A DNA stretch of 64,000 bases from UBA1141 sp963665155. GTDB lineage: Bacteria > Chloroflexota > Dehalococcoidia > Lucifugimonadales > UBA3495. Numbering within the stretch: position 1 is the first letter of the stretch; each line of letters starts with the position of its first letter. The notes beneath the pieces are model-generated. The model searched no databases. It was not told the DNA's origin and saw only the letters and a list, made by a program, of their open reading frames with translations. Both the position numbers and the translations under genes were made by a program. The stretch lies in the NCBI GenBank assembly GCA_963665155.2, contig OY761986.2, forward strand, positions 248,001-312,000. The letters are read 5' to 3'. Below, in pieces: positions 36,743 through 45,730 of the stretch.

Positions 36743-37206
36743 TGGTTCGTCCTTGGTTCGTCCTTGGTTCGTCCTTGGTTCGTCCTTGGTTCGTCCTTGG
36801 TTCGTCCTTGGTTCGTCCTTGGTTCGTCCTTGGTTCGTCCTTGGTTCGTCCTTGGTTCGTCCTTGGTTCGTCCTTGGTTCGTCCTTGGTTCGTCCTTGGT
36901 TCGTCCTTGGTTCGTCCTTGGTTCGTCCTTGGTTCGTCCTTGGTTCGTCCTTGGTTCGTCCTTGGTTCGTCCTTGGTTCGTCCTTGGTTCGTCCTTGGTT
37001 CGTCCCGTCCTTGGTTCGTCCTTGGTTCGTCCTTGGTTCGTCCCGTCCTTGGTTCGTCCTTGGTTCGTCCTTGGTTCGTCCTTGGTTCGTCCTTGGTTCG
37101 TCCTTGGTTCGTCCTTGGTCGTCCTTGGTCCTTTGGTCCGCCTTTGGTCCGCCTTTGGTCCGCCTTTGGTCCGCCTTTGGTCCGCCTTTGGTCCGCCTTT
37201 GGTCCG
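36743..37206. repeat. Minisatellite of 11-bp units
   Basis: About 34 nearly perfect head-to-tail copies of TTGGTTCGTCC run from 36743 to about 37118. Two short deletions leave CGTCCCGTCC (near 37001 and 37040). A related block of seven CCTTTGGTCCG units follows to about 37206. Because 11 is not a multiple of 3, all three frames on the plus strand and two on the minus are open, but the resulting peptides are low-complexity artefacts. The array sits between the DUF3105 gene and gltB. Confidence 0.97.
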
Positions 37207-37207
37207 T

Positions 37208-37635
37208 CTGCTGCTCCAGTAATGTGAGAGTGGTGCGCTAACCGCTGGTTGCACTGCATCTCTGGCCAGCCACTAGCCAGCGACAAAACGGGACTACTCA
37301 CTTTGCCAATGTCACGCTATAATGTTCCCTTCCCCCCAGGCAGTCAGTTACTTATGGGGCTATTGGAGAGAGGAAAATCTAGCTAGGCGAAGGCGCTCAA
37401 CAGAGGCATCGCGGTCAAGAAGCTGGCCATTGCCGGGTATCTTGTCTTTTACCCTTTCTGGGCTCTCAGCTTTGTGATATATTTTACAATGCAGGGCAAA
37501 CGCCCATTCACTCTAGAATCATTTAATTCCCGTCATGACTGCGTTCCGGCTGGCGCAAACCCGTAATTTCAGACTAAATCCCAAGAATTCAGGCACATAC
37601 CCAGGATTTCAATAGAGTGCTCAGAGTATCGTCTA
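37208..37635. other. gltB upstream region
   Basis: A 428-base stretch between the minisatellite and gltB that should hold the gltB promoter. TATAAT occurs at 37318-37323 and TATATT near 37479, but neither has a convincing -35 partner. I recognise no riboswitch or RNA gene. Confidence 0.4.
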
Positions 37636-40600
37636 ATGAATCGGCTTAAAGAATTAGCTCAAAAAGGTCTTTATTCCCCGCTGTTCGAACACGACAGTTG
37701 TGGTGTAGGAGTGGTCGCCAACATCAAAGGCGGCAAGTCTCACCAGATAATCAACGACGGACTCGAAGTCCTGGTTAATCTCGGGCATCGAGGCGCCGCC
37801 GGTTGCGACCCTGAAACCGGAGACGGTGCGGGCATCCTCATACAGATGCCTCACCAGTTCCTAAAAGACGAATGTGACCGATTGCAGTTCACGCTTCCCG
37901 GCGCTGGTGAGTACGGCGTGGGCATGCTTTTCCTACCTCCCCAGCCCCAGTCACAGGAAAAGTGCCGGGCGCTGGTGGATCACGTTATAATGGAAGAGGG
38001 ACTGGAACTCCTAGGTTGGCGGGACGTACCTGTGGACCGGTCCAAACTCGGAGAGGACGCAAGGGCGGTTTGCCCCCACATTAGCCAGGTTTTTGTCGGT
38101 CCCGGAGCGGATATACAAGACCCGGAAGTACTCGAACGCAAGCTGTACGTCGTGCGCAAGGTCATTGAGCATTCGGCTCTTGCTTGGGGACTAACAGAAG
38201 AGGAAGCAGACTATTTTTACGTGTGCGGTCTGTCCTGCAACACCATCGTTTACAAGGGGCTGCTTTTGGCCCACCAGATTGCTGGCTTTTATCGCGACTT
38301 AGCAGATGAGAAGTTGACCAGCGCCTTTGCTTTGGTGCATTCTCGGTTTAGCACCAATACCCTGGGACATTGGAAGTTGGCTCACCCGTACCGGTACTTG
38401 GCCCATAACGGGGAAATTAACACGCTGCGGGGCAACCTGAACTGGATGCATGCCAGGGAAGCCCAATTCCAGTCGCCTTTATTCGGCGAGGATATGAACA
38501 AGATTCCCCCGATCATGACCCCGGGGGCCAGCGACACGGCCAGTATTGACAATGCTTTGGAATTACTGCTGATGACCGGGCGTGGTTTGGACCATGCCAT
38601 GATCATGCTGATACCCGAGGCGTGGGAACAGCACGAAAGCATGTCCCAAGAGAAAAAAGACTTTTACGAGTATCACTCGTGTCTGATGGAAGCATGGGAC
38701 GGTCCGGCGATGATTGTGTCGGCCAACGGCCGCAGCATCTGCGCCCTGTTGGACCGCAACGGTTTAAGACCTTTCCGCTATACCATAACCAAAGATGACA
38801 AGCTGGTTATGGCCTCGGAAACCGGCGTGCTGGAAATATCTGCCTCTGAAGTCAAAGAAAAGGGACGGCTTCAGCCTGGGCGTATGTTTGAGGTCGATCT
38901 GGAAGCGGGCCGCATCATAGGCGACCAGGAACTGAAGCACAAACTGGCGCAACGCCAACCCTACGGTGAGTGGCTAAAGCAAAACAAGGTCACGTTGGAC
39001 GACCTGCCCCAGCCTCGTGGAGCCAACGGTGGTCACTCAAATGGCAACGGACGATTGGAATTGGTAGATGCCTCGGCTTTGCAGCAGCAGCAAAGGGCGT
39101 TTGGCTACACCACTGAAGAATTGCGGATGCTCACTGCGCCGATGGCCTTAAATGGGGCGGAAGCAGTGGGATCCATGGGCAATGACGCGCCTTTGGCCGT
39201 GCTTTCCGATAAAAACCAACTTCTGTTTAACTACTTTAAGCAACTGTTCGCGCAGGTGACCAATCCGCCTTTGGATGCCATCAGAGAAGACTTGGTGACT
39301 TCGCTTGAGGCATTTATAGGCTGCGAACAGAACCTATTCGAGGAAAGTGCGGATCATTGCCGCCAGTTGAAGCTAAAGTCCCCCATTATCGATGGGGAAG
39401 CATTTGCCAAAATAAGCGAGATAAACACAGGTGAAATAAAATCGGTCACCCTCTCTACTTTGTTTGACGCCAACGCTGGCCCAGGGGGGCTAAAGGCAGC
39501 CTTGGACCGCATGTGTGTCCAGGCGACCGAGGCCATAAACGAAGGCAATTGCATCATCATCCTCTCCGACCGGGGCGTCGATGATCAAAATGCGCCAATC
39601 CCCTGCTTGTTGGCCACCGCGGCCGTCCACCACCACCTGATCCGTGAAGGGACACGCACCAAGGTGGGATTGGTTGTCGATTCCGGAGAACCCAGGGAAG
39701 TGCATCACTTTGCGCTGCTCATTGGGTACGGAGCTGGTGCGGTCCACCCCTACCTGGCATTGGCCACGTCCCGGCACCTATCGGTGGCTGGCGAATTAAA
39801 CGGGACCAGCCCGGATTACGCCGAGAAGAACTTCATCAAAGCCAACGAAAAAGGCGTGCTAAAAGTTATGTCCAAGATGGGCATATCGACTGTGCAGAGC
39901 TATCGGGGCGCCCAAATATTCGAGGCCGTGGGCTTGGGCCAAGAGTTGATTGACCAGTACTTCACTTGGACGCCTTCCCGAATCCAAGGAATCGGCTTGG
40001 AGGACGTGGAAACGGAAGTTCTGGAACGGCACAGTGGGGCATTTGGGCAACAATTGCCCAGCGAACAACCGCTGGAATTTGGGGGATTTTATCAATGGCG
40101 CCGCCACGGGGAATTCCATCAGTGGAACCCGGAAGTCATTGCCAAGTTGCAGGACTCCACCCGGTCAGGTGACTGGGAAAAGTATAAAGAGTTCGCTCGT
40201 CTGGTCAACGACCAGAGCACCAACATGGCGACTTTGCGGGGGTTGCTGGAATTCAAGACCACCCAGGCTACCGTGCCTTTGGATGAAGTTGAACCAGCAT
40301 CCGAAATTGTCAAACGCTTTGCCACCGGCGCGGTTTCTTTGGGATCCATTAGCAAAGAGGCCCACGAAACCATGGCCATCGGCATGAACCGATTGAACGC
40401 CAGAAGCAACACCGGAGAAGGTGGTGAGGATTACCGCCGCTACGAGTTGGACGAAAACGGCGACTCCCGCAGCAGTGCCGTAAAGCAGGTTGCCTCGGGC
40501 CGTTTCGGCGTCACCGCAAACTATCTGGTAAATGCTACCGACCTGCAGATAAAAATGGCTCAAGGATCGAAGCCCGGAGAAGGGGGCCAGCTTTCCGGGA

Positions 40601-42234
40601 ATAAGATTGACGACTACATCGGGTGGGTGCGCAAGACCACGCCTGGCGTGGAGTTGATCTCGCCTCCGCCTCATCACGATATTTACTCCATTGAGGACTT
40701 GTCTCAACTAATTCACGATTTGAAGAACATAAATCCTCAAGCCCGAATACACGTTAAGTTGGTTGCCGAGATTGGAGTGGGCACGGTGGCTGCCGGGGTA
40801 GCCAAGGGTCACGCCGACGTGGTGCTAATCAGCGGTCATGATGGTGGAACCGGCAACTCGCCGGAAACGTCCATCAAGTATGCCGGGTTACCCTGGGAAC
40901 TGGGCCTCGCCGAGACCCAACAAGTGCTAGTAGCCAATGGACTCCGGACCCGTATAGCGGTTCAGGCCGACGGTCAGCTAAAAACCGGGAGAGACACTGC
41001 GATCGCCGCTCTTCTGGGTGCCGAGGAATTCGGCTATGCTACCGGTGCATTGATTGTCAACGGGTGCATCATGCTCCGCAAGTGCCACTTGGGCACCTGC
41101 TCGGTGGGGGTAGCAACCCAAGACCCAGAACTCCGCAAACGATTCTCTGGTCGCCCTGAATACCTGGTAAATTACTTTAATTTCATCGCCGAAGAACTGC
41201 GGGAGATCATGGCCGAGTTGGGCTTCCGCACGGTAAACGAGATGATTGGTCGGGTGGACCTGCTGGATGCTCGCAAGGCTGATGAGCATTGGAGAGCCAA
41301 AGGCTTGGACCTGTCTCGGCTGCTATATCAGCAACCGCCACGGACTCCTGGGGAAGAGCCATACTGCTGCGAACCCCAGGACCATGGATTGGAGCAGGCA
41401 CTGGACCACGAGTTGATAAAATTGTCCCAGCCGGCCTTGGAGCAACAGCACCCGGTGGAAATTGACCTGCATATCCATAACTCCAACCGCACCGTGGGCG
41501 CAATGCTCAGCGGGGAAGTGGCCAAACGCTACGGGGAAGACGGTTTGCCCCCGGAGACGATCAAGATTAATTTCAATGGTTCGGCGGGGCAAAGCTTCGG
41601 AGCTTTCTTGGCGAAAGGTATCGATATCCGCTTGGAAGGGGATACCAACGACTATCTGGGCAAGGGCATGAGCGGTGGCCGCATTGTGATTTTCCCGCCA
41701 AAAGACTCGGATTTCGTGCCGGAAGATAACATTATCATCGGCAACGTGGCCCTTTATGGGTCGACTGGCGGCGAAGTGTTCATAAATGGCGTGGCTGGCG
41801 AGCGTTTCTGCGTTCGTAACAGCGGCGTCGACGCCGTGGTGGAAAACGTTGGCGACCATGGTTGCGAATACATGACGGGTGGGGTCGTGGTGGTTCTAGG
41901 AAAAACAGGCCGCAACTTCGCAGCCGGAATGAGTGGTGGAATCGCCTTCGTGTACGACGAGGACGGAGATTTTAGCGCCCGGTTCAACCCAGGATTGGCC
42001 GATCTTGAGCCGGTGACGGCCCCTGAGGACGAAGCCACACTACGGAAAATGATTGAAGACCACTTGAACTACACAGGCTCTGCGCCAGCCCGGAAGATGC
42101 TGGCTAATTGGTCAGATTGTTTAGCCCGTTTCAAGAAGATCATGCCCCGAGATTATCGCCGAGTGCTAGAAGAACGGAGGCTAAGGGGCACGATGGAGCA
42201 TGCTGGTGAGTTGGAAGTTGCGCCTCATGGGTAA
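37636..42234 (+). CDS. gltB: Glutamate synthase large (alpha) subunit GltB
   Basis: GltB hydrolyses glutamine and channels the ammonia to 2-oxoglutarate, forming glutamate with electrons from GltD. Domains in order: a short propeptide, then Cys22 in HDSCGVGVVA, the N-terminal nucleophile of the class II amidotransferase domain (RFSTNTLGHWKLAHPYRYLA, HNGEINTLRGN); a central domain; the FMN-binding TIM barrel (GEGGEDYRRY, LISGHDGGTGNSPETSIKYA); the 3Fe-4S cysteines in CIMLRKCHLGTC; and the C-terminal beta-helix (MSGGRIVIFPP, GERFCVRNSG). The length of 1532 residues is normal. ATG 37636 gives the expected N-terminus. It overlaps gltD by eight bases. Confidence 0.98.
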   Translation: MNRLKELAQKGLYSPLFEHDSCGVGVVANIKGGKSHQIINDGLEVLVNLGHRGAAGCDPETGDGAGILIQMPHQFLKDECDRLQFTLPGAGEYGVGMLFLPPQPQSQEKCRALVDHVIMEEGLELLGWRDVPVDRSKLGEDARAVCPHISQVFVGPGADIQDPEVLERKLYVVRKVIEHSALAWGLTEEEADYFYVCGLSCNTIVYKGLLLAHQIAGFYRDLADEKLTSAFALVHSRFSTNTLGHWKLAHPYRYLAHNGEINTLRGNLNWMHAREAQFQSPLFGEDMNKIPPIMTPGASDTASIDNALELLLMTGRGLDHAMIMLIPEAWEQHESMSQEKKDFYEYHSCLMEAWDGPAMIVSANGRSICALLDRNGLRPFRYTITKDDKLVMASETGVLEISASEVKEKGRLQPGRMFEVDLEAGRIIGDQELKHKLAQRQPYGEWLKQNKVTLDDLPQPRGANGGHSNGNGRLELVDASALQQQQRAFGYTTEELRMLTAPMALNGAEAVGSMGNDAPLAVLSDKNQLLFNYFKQLFAQVTNPPLDAIREDLVTSLEAFIGCEQNLFEESADHCRQLKLKSPIIDGEAFAKISEINTGEIKSVTLSTLFDANAGPGGLKAALDRMCVQATEAINEGNCIIILSDRGVDDQNAPIPCLLATAAVHHHLIREGTRTKVGLVVDSGEPREVHHFALLIGYGAGAVHPYLALATSRHLSVAGELNGTSPDYAEKNFIKANEKGVLKVMSKMGISTVQSYRGAQIFEAVGLGQELIDQYFTWTPSRIQGIGLEDVETEVLERHSGAFGQQLPSEQPLEFGGFYQWRRHGEFHQWNPEVIAKLQDSTRSGDWEKYKEFARLVNDQSTNMATLRGLLEFKTTQATVPLDEVEPASEIVKRFATGAVSLGSISKEAHETMAIGMNRLNARSNTGEGGEDYRRYELDENGDSRSSAVKQVASGRFGVTANYLVNATDLQIKMAQGSKPGEGGQLSGNKIDDYIGWVRKTTPGVELISPPPHHDIYSIEDLSQLIHDLKNINPQARIHVKLVAEIGVGTVAAGVAKGHADVVLISGHDGGTGNSPETSIKYAGLPWELGLAETQQVLVANGLRTRIAVQADGQLKTGRDTAIAALLGAEEFGYATGALIVNGCIMLRKCHLGTCSVGVATQDPELRKRFSGRPEYLVNYFNFIAEELREIMAELGFRTVNEMIGRVDLLDARKADEHWRAKGLDLSRLLYQQPPRTPGEEPYCCEPQDHGLEQALDHELIKLSQPALEQQHPVEIDLHIHNSNRTVGAMLSGEVAKRYGEDGLPPETIKINFNGSAGQSFGAFLAKGIDIRLEGDTNDYLGKGMSGGRIVIFPPKDSDFVPEDNIIIGNVALYGSTGGEVFINGVAGERFCVRNSGVDAVVENVGDHGCEYMTGGVVVVLGKTGRNFAAGMSGGIAFVYDEDGDFSARFNPGLADLEPVTAPEDEATLRKMIEDHLNYTGSAPARKMLANWSDCLARFKKIMPRDYRRVLEERRLRGTMEHAGELEVAPHG

Positions 42235-43684
42235 ACCATCTGGATTTATGGACTCCGGGCGCAAACCGCCGAAACGCCGCCCGGTCAACGAAAGAAAAAC
42301 CGACTACAGGGAAGTCTATGAGCCTTGGCCGGAAAACCAGGCCAAGGAACAGGGCTCCCGTTGCATGGACTGTGCGGTTCCCTTTTGTCATATGGGTTGC
42401 CCACTTGGGAATGTGATACCCGAATTCAATCACCAGGTTTACTTGGGCAACTGGCAGCAAGCACTGTCTATCCTTCATTCCACTAACAACTTCCCGGAGT
42501 TTACCGGTCGTATTTGCCCGGCGCCTTGCGAGGCGTCCTGCGTCCTGAACATCGATGCCGACCCTGTGACCATAGAGTACATCGAAAAAGAGATTTCCAC
42601 CCGAGGGTTCGAAGAGGGTTGGATCAAGCCGGAACCCCCTGAACTCCGCACGGGTAAGAAAGTAGCGGTGGTTGGGTCCGGTCCTGCCGGATTGGCGGCG
42701 GCCCAGCAACTTAACCGCGCTGGCCATTCAGTCACCGTATTGGAACGGGCGGATTATATAGGCGGTCTTCTAACCTTGGGGATTCCAGACTTCAAGCTGG
42801 AAAAGGAAATTGTGCGTCGCCGCGTGGCGTTGATGGCAGAGGAAGGCATAGAGTTTTCCACCGGTGTCAACGTGGGTGTTGACTATGCTGTCGACGCTCT
42901 ATTGGCCGATTTCGATGCGGTATGTTTGACCTGTGGCTCCACTGAAGCGAGAGACCTGCCGGTTCCCGGTAGAGAGTTGGTAGGCATTTATCCAGCTATG
43001 GAGTTTTTGTCCCAGCAAAATCTGGTAATAGCCGGAAAAGAAATCGACCCGGCCGACCGAATAACCGCTGAAGGGAAGCGAGTGGTGATTCTAGGTGGCG
43101 GAGACACCGGCGCTGACTGTTTGGGTACGGCTCACCGGCAGGGTGCTGAGGTGGTGTATCAATTGGAGCTCTTGCCCGAACCCCCGGCGGAAAGGCAGCC
43201 GGGCAATCCATGGCCCCAATGGCCGTCAATACAGCGCACTACCCCGGCCCACGAAGAAGGCGGCATACGCGATTACAACGTCTTGACCAAGTCTTTCTCC
43301 GGTGAGGATGGCAAAGTTCAACGGCTCCACGCTGTCCGCGTTGATTGGCGACCATCGGAAAACAACGGACGCCCCGAAATGATAGAAGTGCCCGGAAGCG
43401 AGTTTGTAGTGGAGACGGACCTAGTACTTCTGGCAATGGGATTTCTGCACCCGGAACATGAAGGACTACTTACTAAACTGGGAGTAGACCTGGACGGACG
43501 CGGCAATATTAAAGTGGATAATCGGAAAATGACCAGCACACCTGGGGTCTTTGCTGGCGGTGACGCCGCTCGCGGTCAATCCTTGGTAGTGTGGGCCATT
43601 GCTGAAGGCCGAGAGATGGCCCGAGGCGTGGACAATTACCTAATGGGCCGAACCAGCCTACCTCACTCTTTGGCCACATCTTAA
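42227..43684 (+). CDS. gltD: Glutamate synthase small (beta) subunit GltD
   Basis: GltD oxidises NAD(P)H and passes electrons through FAD and iron-sulfur clusters to GltB. The 485-residue protein has the N-terminal cluster cysteines CMDCAVPFCHMGCPLGN and CPAPCEASC, the FAD motif VAVVGSGPAGLAAAQQLNRA, the NADPH motif VVILGGGDTGADC, and the C-terminal GVFAGGDAARGQSLVVWAI. ATG 42227 (MGKPSGFMDSGRK) matches family starts and lies inside the last codons of gltB, an eight-base overlap giving tight coupling; an in-frame ATG nine codons earlier is less likely. Confidence 0.97.
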   Translation: MGKPSGFMDSGRKPPKRRPVNERKTDYREVYEPWPENQAKEQGSRCMDCAVPFCHMGCPLGNVIPEFNHQVYLGNWQQALSILHSTNNFPEFTGRICPAPCEASCVLNIDADPVTIEYIEKEISTRGFEEGWIKPEPPELRTGKKVAVVGSGPAGLAAAQQLNRAGHSVTVLERADYIGGLLTLGIPDFKLEKEIVRRRVALMAEEGIEFSTGVNVGVDYAVDALLADFDAVCLTCGSTEARDLPVPGRELVGIYPAMEFLSQQNLVIAGKEIDPADRITAEGKRVVILGGGDTGADCLGTAHRQGAEVVYQLELLPEPPAERQPGNPWPQWPSIQRTTPAHEEGGIRDYNVLTKSFSGEDGKVQRLHAVRVDWRPSENNGRPEMIEVPGSEFVVETDLVLLAMGFLHPEHEGLLTKLGVDLDGRGNIKVDNRKMTSTPGVFAGGDAARGQSLVVWAIAEGREMARGVDNYLMGRTSLPHSLATS

Positions 43685-43811
43685 AATTCAACGACGGACC
43701 GTCTCCACAGTTACCATAAGCCCTTTACGTTAATCCTCGTAATCTGCAGGAATCTGCGCTTAGAACTCCAACTCGCTGCTAGGCGATTTTCGACTTTCTA
43801 GAACGCCCTCA

Positions 43812-44403
43812 TCACCTGAACTCGAGGCTAGACGTCTCGCAGGTCAACCACACCGGCTGAGCCAAGGCTCCAAGATCGTCGTCATCCGGCCCGGTAGGCC
43901 CACCCCGGCGCGCTTTGGCGTTCCACTCCTCTATTTGCACTTCGACCACTGACGTCGCGCCTAAGTCGGCAGTTGGAGGGTGGTTGTAGTCGGTGTCCAA
44001 GGTCCGGCCGGGGAAGTACCTTCGCACCTTCTTCAAACAAGCGGAATTTCTCGGACTCGTCGGTAACGGCTTTGGCTTTGCCCAGCAAGACCACGCTTCG
44101 GTAATTGATGGAGTGGTTCATTGCCGTCCGGGAAAAAACCAAGCCGTCCACCAGCGTAACCGTCACACAAACGGGATCACCATCGGCGATCAGTTCCAAG
44201 GCCCGACTCCTGATTGAACCGTGGAGGTAGAGACAGTCCGGTCGGGCGGCGTCGTAATGGTAGGACAAAGGGATTACGTAGGGCTGGCCGTCTTCGACGA
44301 AGCCCAAATGGGCCACCATCCCTGCGGATAGGATTTCTACAGCCTCGTTGGGGACAGCGCGCTCAGGATGGTTCTTGATGCGCGTGCGTTCAGTTAGTCT
44401 CAA
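43812..44403 (-). pseudogene. FMN-binding pyridoxamine-5'-phosphate-oxidase-family protein, frameshifted
   Basis: A split-barrel flavoprotein related to NimA and PNPOx-like proteins. The first frame starts at TTG 44403 with GAGGA six bases upstream. It has LSAGMVAHLGFVEDGQPYVI, LSYHYDAARPDCLYLHGS, DPVCVTVTLVDGLVFSRTA and NYRSVVLLGKA. Near 44030 it leaves frame; the rest (VRRYFPGRTLDTDYNHPPTA, then VEVQIEEWNAKARRGGPTGP) is in another frame ending at 43812. Removing one G in GAAGAAGGTG rejoins them as FEEVRRYFPGR, giving about 196 residues, a normal length for the group. Confidence 0.85.
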
Positions 44404-44576
44404 GGAGTTTCCTCTTACTTGATGGGTAGTCTGGTTGATTGTGAATCCCAGGTCTGTGTATGAACATATTGCTGGGGAATAGTGAATGCAAGACCTTCAT
44501 GGACTTCACCGATTACAAGGACAGTGGAGAGCGTGTCGAGTAATCCAAGCAGTTGCCGCTGTGGCGATTCTATGGG

Positions 44577-45653
44577 TCACTGTAAGATGAGTTGAAAGGC
44601 GGTTAGAGCCTCTTCAACTTGTTCTTCGCTGACCACGATAATCGCCCAGATTAGTTCTTGCTCTTGCCCTACCGCCACTTCATCGAACGGCAGAGAATCT
44701 TTATCTTGCAGTCTGCTTAGACCGATATCTAGAGCAGCCGACGCCTGCGCACTATCTTGAAATGCAGCGATTCCGTAGAAAGTCACTTCGCTTCTTACAG
44801 TAATGTCCGAAGTAGTATCCGGGGCAATATCGGCGCTGATAGCGGCCCCGAGACAAGCGGGGATGTCGTCGACTTCTGCTAGTTCGGCAAGCTGGATGCA
44901 GTCGAAAAAGACGCCGGTTGCAATCCCAGAAGGTAAGCGATCGAGTAATAGTTGGATATTAGGTTGACTCAAGAAACCCGGCTCAATGCCATCAAAGGTA
45001 TCCAGAGACCGCTTGACGTTGGTCGCCGCCGGAGATCCGCCTGCTGGTGTACCTGAAGAAAATACCACAGTAGTATCGTCGGCTTGGCCGATAGCCAAAG
45101 TTATGCCTAGGATGCTAATGTCCCAGAGGAGATGCCCCCGGTAGTCCTCGGGGTCCGGAATGTCCAGAGAAAAGCCGACACTACCCGCTAAATTGAGCAG
45201 GCTGGAAACATCCACGGCACCTTGTATTAGCGTAATTTGACTTTTTTCACCTGAAGCCACTGCCACTCGGTCCAATATTTCGGAAGCGTCTATGGGTACC
45301 ATGCTGGGTATCCCTAAACGGTCAGAGTCCAGCAGGTCATTAAGCACAGGGCTCTGTTTCAGACCATCTATGTCTAAAGCCACCACCGAATGGTAAGCCG
45401 ATGGCACGGAGGATAGAAGCTGTTTAACCTGGGCCAGCCGGGTAGGGTCGGGCGTGGGCAAAGTCAGGTCCCGGCGTACGACCAAAGGCCCCAGTGTAGC
45501 GGGTGGCGTGGGAGTCGACGTTGCGGTGGGTACAGCGGTAGGGGCGGGTTCCGTGGTTGAGCACCCCGCCAAGGCCACTGCCGCCAATAAGATCAGAAGC
45601 AGCCCAGCGGTGGCATTGATTCTTTCGAGAAATTGTTGCCTTAACACTATCAT
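44577..45653 (-). CDS. Lipoprotein of unknown function, DUF3352-like
   Basis: A 358-residue probable lipoprotein. The N-terminus has a hydrophobic signal (AGLLLILLAAVALAGC) with lipobox LAGC, then a Thr/Pro-rich linker (TAVPTATSTPTPPATLG). The folded part starts around residue 70, with SVPSAYHSVVALDIDGLKQS and later GHLLWDISILGITLAIGQAD, DTTVVFSSGTPAG and SGIATGVFFDCIQLAEL. Its strand/helix rhythm resembles the N-terminal part of the lipoprotein at 35149. The function is unknown. It lies 77 bases upstream of pyk's stop end, on a different strand from gltD. Confidence 0.75.
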   Translation of the reverse strand: MIVLRQQFLERINATAGLLLILLAAVALAGCSTTEPAPTAVPTATSTPTPPATLGPLVVRRDLTLPTPDPTRLAQVKQLLSSVPSAYHSVVALDIDGLKQSPVLNDLLDSDRLGIPSMVPIDASEILDRVAVASGEKSQITLIQGAVDVSSLLNLAGSVGFSLDIPDPEDYRGHLLWDISILGITLAIGQADDTTVVFSSGTPAGGSPAATNVKRSLDTFDGIEPGFLSQPNIQLLLDRLPSGIATGVFFDCIQLAELAEVDDIPACLGAAISADIAPDTTSDITVRSEVTFYGIAAFQDSAQASAALDIGLSRLQDKDSLPFDEVAVGQEQELIWAIIVVSEEQVEEALTAFQLILQ

Positions 45654-45730
45654 GTAGTCATAATATCGCCTGATTAATCTGCCTGTCAGTACCCACCGCC
45701 TTGGCGGAATCGCCTTCGCTCACATTCAGG

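Noticed and set aside
36726..37301. Long overlapping open frames in three plus and two minus frames (low-complexity VRPWFVLGSS and RTNQGRTKDEP proteins)
   Set aside because: They are produced by the 11-bp repeat, which keeps several frames stop-free. There is no domain, ribosome-binding site or codon bias to support a protein.
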